The notes under the pieces: model-generated | What the model saw: only the letters and a program-made list of their open reading frames with translations | What the model was told of the DNA's origin: nothing | The model's database searches: none | Made by a program: the position numbers and the translations under genes | Part shown: positions 60,558 through 64,000 of the stretch, piece by piece | Layout of the letters: every line of letters begins with the position of its first letter | Numbering within the stretch: the first letter of the stretch is position 1 | Assembly: GCA_963785645.1 (NCBI GenBank) | Contig: CAWAWG010000002.1 | Location: 372,001-436,000 of the forward strand | DNA: 64,000 bases | Origin: Trebonia sp963785645 | GTDB lineage: Bacteria > Actinomycetota > Actinomycetes > Streptosporangiales > Streptosporangiaceae | Direction: 5' to 3'

Positions 60558-61655
60558 ATGCGTATCCTCTTCAGCGCGGTTCCCGTCGCCGGCCACGTGC
60601 TGCCCGTAACGCCGATGGCCGCTGCTGCCGCAGCCGACGGCCACCAGGTCGCCATCCTGACGTCCGGTGACCTCAAGGGGCTGCTGGCCCCGTTCGAGGT
60701 GCTGTCCGCCGGGCCGTCCATGGAGGTCTGTGCCGCGGAGACCGTCAAGCGCCTCGGCAGGCGCTGGGCAGGAGTGGGGCCGGAGGCGGCGGAGATGTTC
60801 GCCGGCACGCGCGTCGACCTGACCTTCGACGACGCATGCATGCGGGCCGGTGAGTTCGGCGCCGAGCTCATCATCTGCGACGCGCTGGACTACGTCGGGC
60901 CCGCGGTCGCGGCCACGCTGAAGGTACCGTGGGCGGCCCACGGAATCGCCGGCGGCATGCCGCCCCAGTTCGCGCAGGCACTCGACGAGCGGTGGGCGTC
61001 CCAGCTCGCGCAGCGCGGGCTGACCGGGCCCCCTCGGCTAGCGTACGTCGATCCGTACCCTGACCTGCTGCACGGCGCGGGCGCGCCGCCTGCGGAAGAC
61101 CGCGTGCCGGTCAGGATCATGCCGTACGACCGCAGCGACGCCGTCTACGAGTCCCCGGCGTTCGACCGGCCCGCTCCCCGGGTCCTGATCACGCTGGGCA
61201 CGACGTTCCAGGACCGTGACATGGAACGGGAGTTCGTCCGGTCGGCGGCGAAGGCCGGCTTCAACGTCCTGATCACCGGAGCTGCGGACGATGAGGCCGC
61301 CCAGGCGCCGAACGTTCGTCATGTGGGATTCGTACCGCTGGCCCGCATCCTTCCCGATGCGGACGTGGTGGTGTCGGCGGGCGGCACCGGGACCGTGCTC
61401 AGCGCGCTCGCTTCCGGACTGCCCATGGTGATCCGCCCGGTCGCGGCCGACCACCCCATCAACGCCGCCCGGGCCGAGAAGCTGGGCGCGGCCCGGGTCA
61501 TCACCGACCCTGCCGACGCTGGAACCGCCGCGCAGGAGGTCCTGGGCGACCCGGCCTTCCGGCAGGCGGCACGAGCGGTTCAGGAGCAGAACCAGGCCCT
61601 GCCGTCCCCGGCCGAGGTCCTGCGCAGCCTGGTGGCACTCAGCGAAGCGCGTTAA
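60558..61655 (+). CDS. GT1 (UGT/MGT-like) glycosyltransferase
   Basis: 365 residues of the GT-B fold. Seen: N-terminal FSAVPVAGHVLPVTPMAAAA and the C-terminal donor site VVSAGGTGTVLSALASGLPM followed by ADHPINAARAEKLGAARVI. This group glycosylates natural products, macrolides and xenobiotics; some inactivate antibiotics. Next to MerR and LuxR regulators, it may be an inducible drug-modifying enzyme, but the acceptor is unknown. Confidence 0.9.
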   Translation: MRILFSAVPVAGHVLPVTPMAAAAAADGHQVAILTSGDLKGLLAPFEVLSAGPSMEVCAAETVKRLGRRWAGVGPEAAEMFAGTRVDLTFDDACMRAGEFGAELIICDALDYVGPAVAATLKVPWAAHGIAGGMPPQFAQALDERWASQLAQRGLTGPPRLAYVDPYPDLLHGAGAPPAEDRVPVRIMPYDRSDAVYESPAFDRPAPRVLITLGTTFQDRDMEREFVRSAAKAGFNVLITGAADDEAAQAPNVRHVGFVPLARILPDADVVVSAGGTGTVLSALASGLPMVIRPVAADHPINAARAEKLGAARVITDPADAGTAAQEVLGDPAFRQAARAVQEQNQALPSPAEVLRSLVALSEAR

Positions 61656-62042
61656 GGGCGGCGTCGGGCTTGCCGCGTAGCGTCAACTACTTGCCGGGGG
61701 CGATCAATCACGTCGTGCGGCGCTGGGTTCTGAGCGGAACACGGTTCGGCCAACTCGCTGAGAGTGCCCGGCATCGCGGGCGCGGGCGGCTTGGCGGCCC
61801 ATGTCGCGACGGTGGTCAGGCTGTGCAACTGGCGCTGAGACCGAGTGCCTGGCCCCGGAGCGCTGTCATGCGCTCGCCGGGCTCGGCCATCTCCGTCAGG
61901 ATCAAGGCCGGCACCACGGCACCACGGCGATGCCGGCCACCCGACAAAAATGGATTGATAAAGAGATGAATGAATTGACTTGGAGTCGAACGCGGTGAGG
62001 CGTCAGACAGCACAAGCCGCGAGTCGCGATGAAGCGCAGGCT
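61656..62042. other. Gene-free stretch between glycosyltransferase and MDR gene
   Basis: 387 bases with no convincing coding frame. It is the convergent gap of two genes. A short AT-rich patch around 61950-61985 stands out, without a recognisable element. Confidence 0.4.
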
Positions 62043-63032
62043 TTACCCGGCGGCGGCCGGCAGCAGGACCTGCTTGATTCCGGCTGACCCGTCCAGCACC
62101 GTCTGGTAGGCCTCGGCGCTCTTCTCCAGCGGCCATGTCTTCACGGCCGGCGGGGTAAGGAGGCCGCGGTCGAACAGCGGACGGAGCTGGTCGAAGATGC
62201 GCGCGACATCGGCCCCGTCCGTGAACACGCTGGCGAGTCCCGTGACGTGCAGCTGCCGGTTGTAGATCTCGGCCACGGAGAAGCCGGCCTGCGGCTCAGG
62301 GGAGCTGAAAATCCCGGCCATCCGGCCGCCGAACCGCAGGCTGTTAAGAGTGGGCACGAACAGCGAGCCGCCGACCGTGTCCAGGGCCGCGTCAGCGCCG
62401 CGGCCGCCGGTGAGCTCGAGCACCGCCTCGCGTATGCCGCTTGAGGTGCTGTCGATGAAGTGCCCGGCGCCGGCGGGCTTGCGCCGGCCGACAACGACGG
62501 TCTCGGCGCCGCGCCAGCGGGCGATCTGGCTGGCGGCCTGGCCGACCATTCCCGCTCCGCCGGTGATGAGGAGCGTCTCGCCGGGCATGAGCTCCATGAT
62601 GTTGATGACCGTCTGCCAGGCCGTGAAATACGACCGGCCGACAGCGGCGGCCTCGGTCATCGTCAGGCGCTCAGGCTTGCGCGACAGCCACGTCTCGGGA
62701 AGGGCGACGAAGCGCGCGTGCGTGCCCTGCCGCTTCGTTCCCAGCGCCATCCCCAGCGACGGCCCGCTGCCCCACACTTCCTGGCCGGCGTGGTCGCCGT
62801 CGGAGACGACGACGCCGGCGTAGTCACCGCCGGGGACCACCGGGAGCGGCGTGCCGAGGTAACCCGCGGCGTTGACGACGTCGAGCGGGTTCACCGCGGC
62901 CGCGTGTACCTCGACGAGCACCTCCCCCGGGCCGGGCTCCGGCACCGGCTCGGAACGATAGGCCAGCGACTGCGCCGGCGCCCCGCTGGCTTCGATGACG
63001 ACTGCGTCCATCTGCTTGGTGTCCGTAGACAT
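62043..63032 (-). CDS. Zinc-independent MDR oxidoreductase (quinone oxidoreductase-like)
   Basis: 329-residue medium-chain dehydrogenase. Seen: GroES-like N-domain (EVLVEVHAAAVNPLDVVNAA), nucleotide motif LLITGGAGMVGQAASQIAR and C-terminal SAEAYQTVLDGSAGIKQVLL. The cysteine ligands of zinc alcohol dehydrogenases are absent, so it belongs with NADPH quinone/enone reductases. ATG 63032 with a GGATC-type leader. Confidence 0.9.
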   Translation of the reverse strand: MSTDTKQMDAVVIEASGAPAQSLAYRSEPVPEPGPGEVLVEVHAAAVNPLDVVNAAGYLGTPLPVVPGGDYAGVVVSDGDHAGQEVWGSGPSLGMALGTKRQGTHARFVALPETWLSRKPERLTMTEAAAVGRSYFTAWQTVINIMELMPGETLLITGGAGMVGQAASQIARWRGAETVVVGRRKPAGAGHFIDSTSSGIREAVLELTGGRGADAALDTVGGSLFVPTLNSLRFGGRMAGIFSSPEPQAGFSVAEIYNRQLHVTGLASVFTDGADVARIFDQLRPLFDRGLLTPPAVKTWPLEKSAEAYQTVLDGSAGIKQVLLPAAAG

Positions 63033-63207
63033 GACTCAGATCCTTTCGTGGTTTTACTGGACTGGTGCTTGCCGCCGTCCTCAGGACAGCGGCACTTCCG
63101 CGGCGAGGCCGGCCGGGGCCCGGTAGGCCCCGGTGCGGCATCGTCCGCCGCGAAGTTCCCTACTGGTCCGCGTGCTGCGGGTGTCTTTCGCGCTCCACCG
63201 GTTCTCG

Positions 63208-63330
63208 TCAGGCGGCAACGCCTACCACCTGCGCCAGGGGAGCGGGTTCCCGCCGGATGAGGCGGGCCAGGTCGCGGCTGTCGGTGTAGACGTCGCCGCG
63301 GGCGACTACCGATCGAAGATCATCGATTGA
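63208..63330 (-). pseudogene. 3' remnant of an NmrA-like SDR
   Basis: On the minus strand ~40 codons read RGDVYTDSRDLARLIRREPA then PLAQVVGVAA and a stop, which looks like the C-terminus of NmrA-type NAD(P)-binding SDRs. No upstream part is present before the divergent sequence at 63331. I see nothing else in 63033-63358. Confidence 0.5.
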
Positions 63331-63358
63331 GGCCTGGGTAAGTGCTCGGAACTGGCAG

Positions 63359-63742
63359 CTACTCGGACTGCCAGGTGAGCAGGTCGAACTCGTTGCCCTC
63401 CGGGTCGGCGAACGTGGTCCAGCGGACCCCCGGGACCTTGAACTCGTTGAGCCGCCCGGCGCCCAGGCTGATCAGCCGCCGGGTCTCCTCCTCGTGGCGC
63501 TCGGTGAGCAGGTCGAGATGGAGCCTGTTCTTGACCGCCTTGGGCTCGGGGACCTTCTGGAAGAACATCCGGGGGCCGCTCGCCGGGTCGGTGGCGTCGA
63601 CCGCCACGTTCTCGTCGGTCGCGCCCGGGCTGACCGGGCGGCCGAGGACCCTCCCCCAGAACTCCGCCAGGGCGGCGGGATCGGCGCAGTCGATGCTCAG
63701 AGCTGCGACACTCAGGCTGACGTCAGGGACAGGTGCGTTCAT
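63359..63742 (-). CDS. VOC-family protein
   Basis: 127-residue single-module VOC protein. Seen: LSIDCADPAALAEFWGRVLG at the start and LHLDLLTERHEEETRRLISL and VRWTTFADPEGNEFDLL at the end. ATG 63742 has AAGGAAAC upstream; longer in-frame starts would run into the MerR promoter. It is divergent from the partial MerR gene, a common arrangement of a regulator and its target, so MerR control is likely. Confidence 0.85.
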   Translation of the reverse strand: MNAPVPDVSLSVAALSIDCADPAALAEFWGRVLGRPVSPGATDENVAVDATDPASGPRMFFQKVPEPKAVKNRLHLDLLTERHEEETRRLISLGAGRLNEFKVPGVRWTTFADPEGNEFDLLTWQSE

Positions 63743-63849
63743 AATCGTTTCCTTCCGGTGGTTGCGTTCAGGCCCGGGCCGGCCGTCGCGGCCGACTGCC
63801 TTCACCCTCGGCGATGCCCTGACGGGAGGGTCAATAGCGGCCGCCGACC

Positions 63850-63880
63850 TGGACTCTCTCCTAAGGGGAGGGCACATACT
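63850..63880 (+). promoter_or_regulatory. MerR-type promoter, weakened copy
   Basis: CATACT (63875-63880) sits 19 bases after TGGACT, a degraded form of TTGACC in copy 1. The right dyad arm AGGGGAGGG (63864-63872) is intact while the left arm has two changes. The start codon again follows 6 bases after the -10. Confidence 0.65.
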
Positions 63881-63886
63881 GGACAC

Positions 63887-64000
63887 ATGCCAGCCGCCCT
63901 GACCATCGGCGGCTTCTCCCGCGCCACGCACCTGAGCGTCAAGACACTGCGCCGCTATCACCGAGTCGGACTTCTCACGCCGACCGACGTCGACGCGGAC
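63887..64000 (+). CDS. MerR-family regulator, N-terminal part (cut by window end)
   Basis: 38 codons visible: PAALTIGGFSRATHLSVKTL then RRYHRVGLLTPTDVDAD, nearly the same as the MerR protein at 58525. It is a paralogue from a segmental duplication. It is divergent from the VOC gene. Confidence 0.85.
   Translation, partial: MPAALTIGGFSRATHLSVKTLRRYHRVGLLTPTDVDAD

Larger units (their letters stand above)
63787..64000 (+). repeat. Segmental duplicate, copy 2 (MerR promoter and N-terminus)
   Basis: Counterpart of 58425-58670 at offset 5362. Similarity begins about 45 bases from the VOC start and continues to the window end, so the true extent is unknown. Confidence 0.85.

Noticed and set aside
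61670..61969. 99-codon plus-strand frame after the glycosyltransferase
   Set aside because: No ribosome site, no recognisable domain, low-complexity Arg/Pro content typical of chance frames here.

Overview
The window is high-GC DNA with GTG/TTG starts, ATGA and GTGA stop-start overlaps, a StrR-type regulator, family-5 oligosaccharide uptake genes and several GntR, MerR and LuxR regulators. This fits a large-genome filamentous actinomycete; the genus cannot be told from the sequence. No rRNA, tRNA or CRISPR array was seen.

Left third (about 54-18336): an apparently uncharacterised biosynthetic gene cluster. In order it holds a DrrAB-type exporter, a two-gene thiamine-diphosphate 2-oxoacid dehydrogenase E1 (alpha, beta) without E2/E3, a ParB/StrR-like activator on the opposite strand, two adenylate-forming ligases, two small acyl carrier proteins, a ketosynthase and a half-size ketosynthase-like partner, a 4-hydroxymandelate synthase-like dioxygenase, a PhyH-type Fe(II)/2-oxoglutarate oxygenase, a DUF3050 protein (possible haem-oxygenase-like diiron oxidase), and on the minus strand a phosphopantetheinyl transferase with an HpgT-like aminotransferase. 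An HSL-type esterase follows. The set points to an aryl-glyoxylate or hydroxyphenylglycine-type building block activated and carried on discrete ACPs, with no NRPS or modular PKS in view.

Middle: 18722-29911 is an oligosaccharide uptake and degradation locus (GntR-solute-binding-protein fusion regulator, Dpp-type ABC transporter, lipoprotein binding protein, GH38 alpha-mannosidase). 30371-36286 is a tight run of three different dynamin-like GTPases followed by a small convergent acidic ORF. 37013-37276 is a broken MFS gene.

Right-centre: 37455-54820 is a divergent catabolic locus. The minus-strand arm carries an Rbs-type sugar ABC transporter, a fused E1 alpha-beta and an E2, with a GntR/FCD regulator and a VOC protein upstream. 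The plus-strand arm carries three Gfo/Idh/MocA dehydrogenases (one IolG-like), a xylose-isomerase-like TIM-barrel protein, a 3-hydroxyisobutyrate-type dehydrogenase, an M24-fold protein, an aldehyde dehydrogenase, an SDR and a deletion scar of an IolE-like gene. A cyclitol or related polyol is a reasonable substrate guess.

Right end: a PPOX/F420-type flavoprotein, a Ni/Co transporter under a cobalamin riboswitch, a YefM/YoeB module lying between two transposase 3' scars, a MerR regulator with a 19-bp-spacer promoter (its promoter and N-terminus duplicated at the window edge), a LuxR regulator, a GT1 glycosyltransferase, an MDR oxidoreductase and a VOC protein.

Five genes (ligase 1, oppD-like ATPase, sugar-binding protein, aldehyde dehydrogenase, Ni/Co transporter) show one or more frame breaks where homology continues in another frame. 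Most lie in G/C runs, so uncorrected sequencing indels are likely for many of them; the ligase break sits in a 24-bp minisatellite and may be real.
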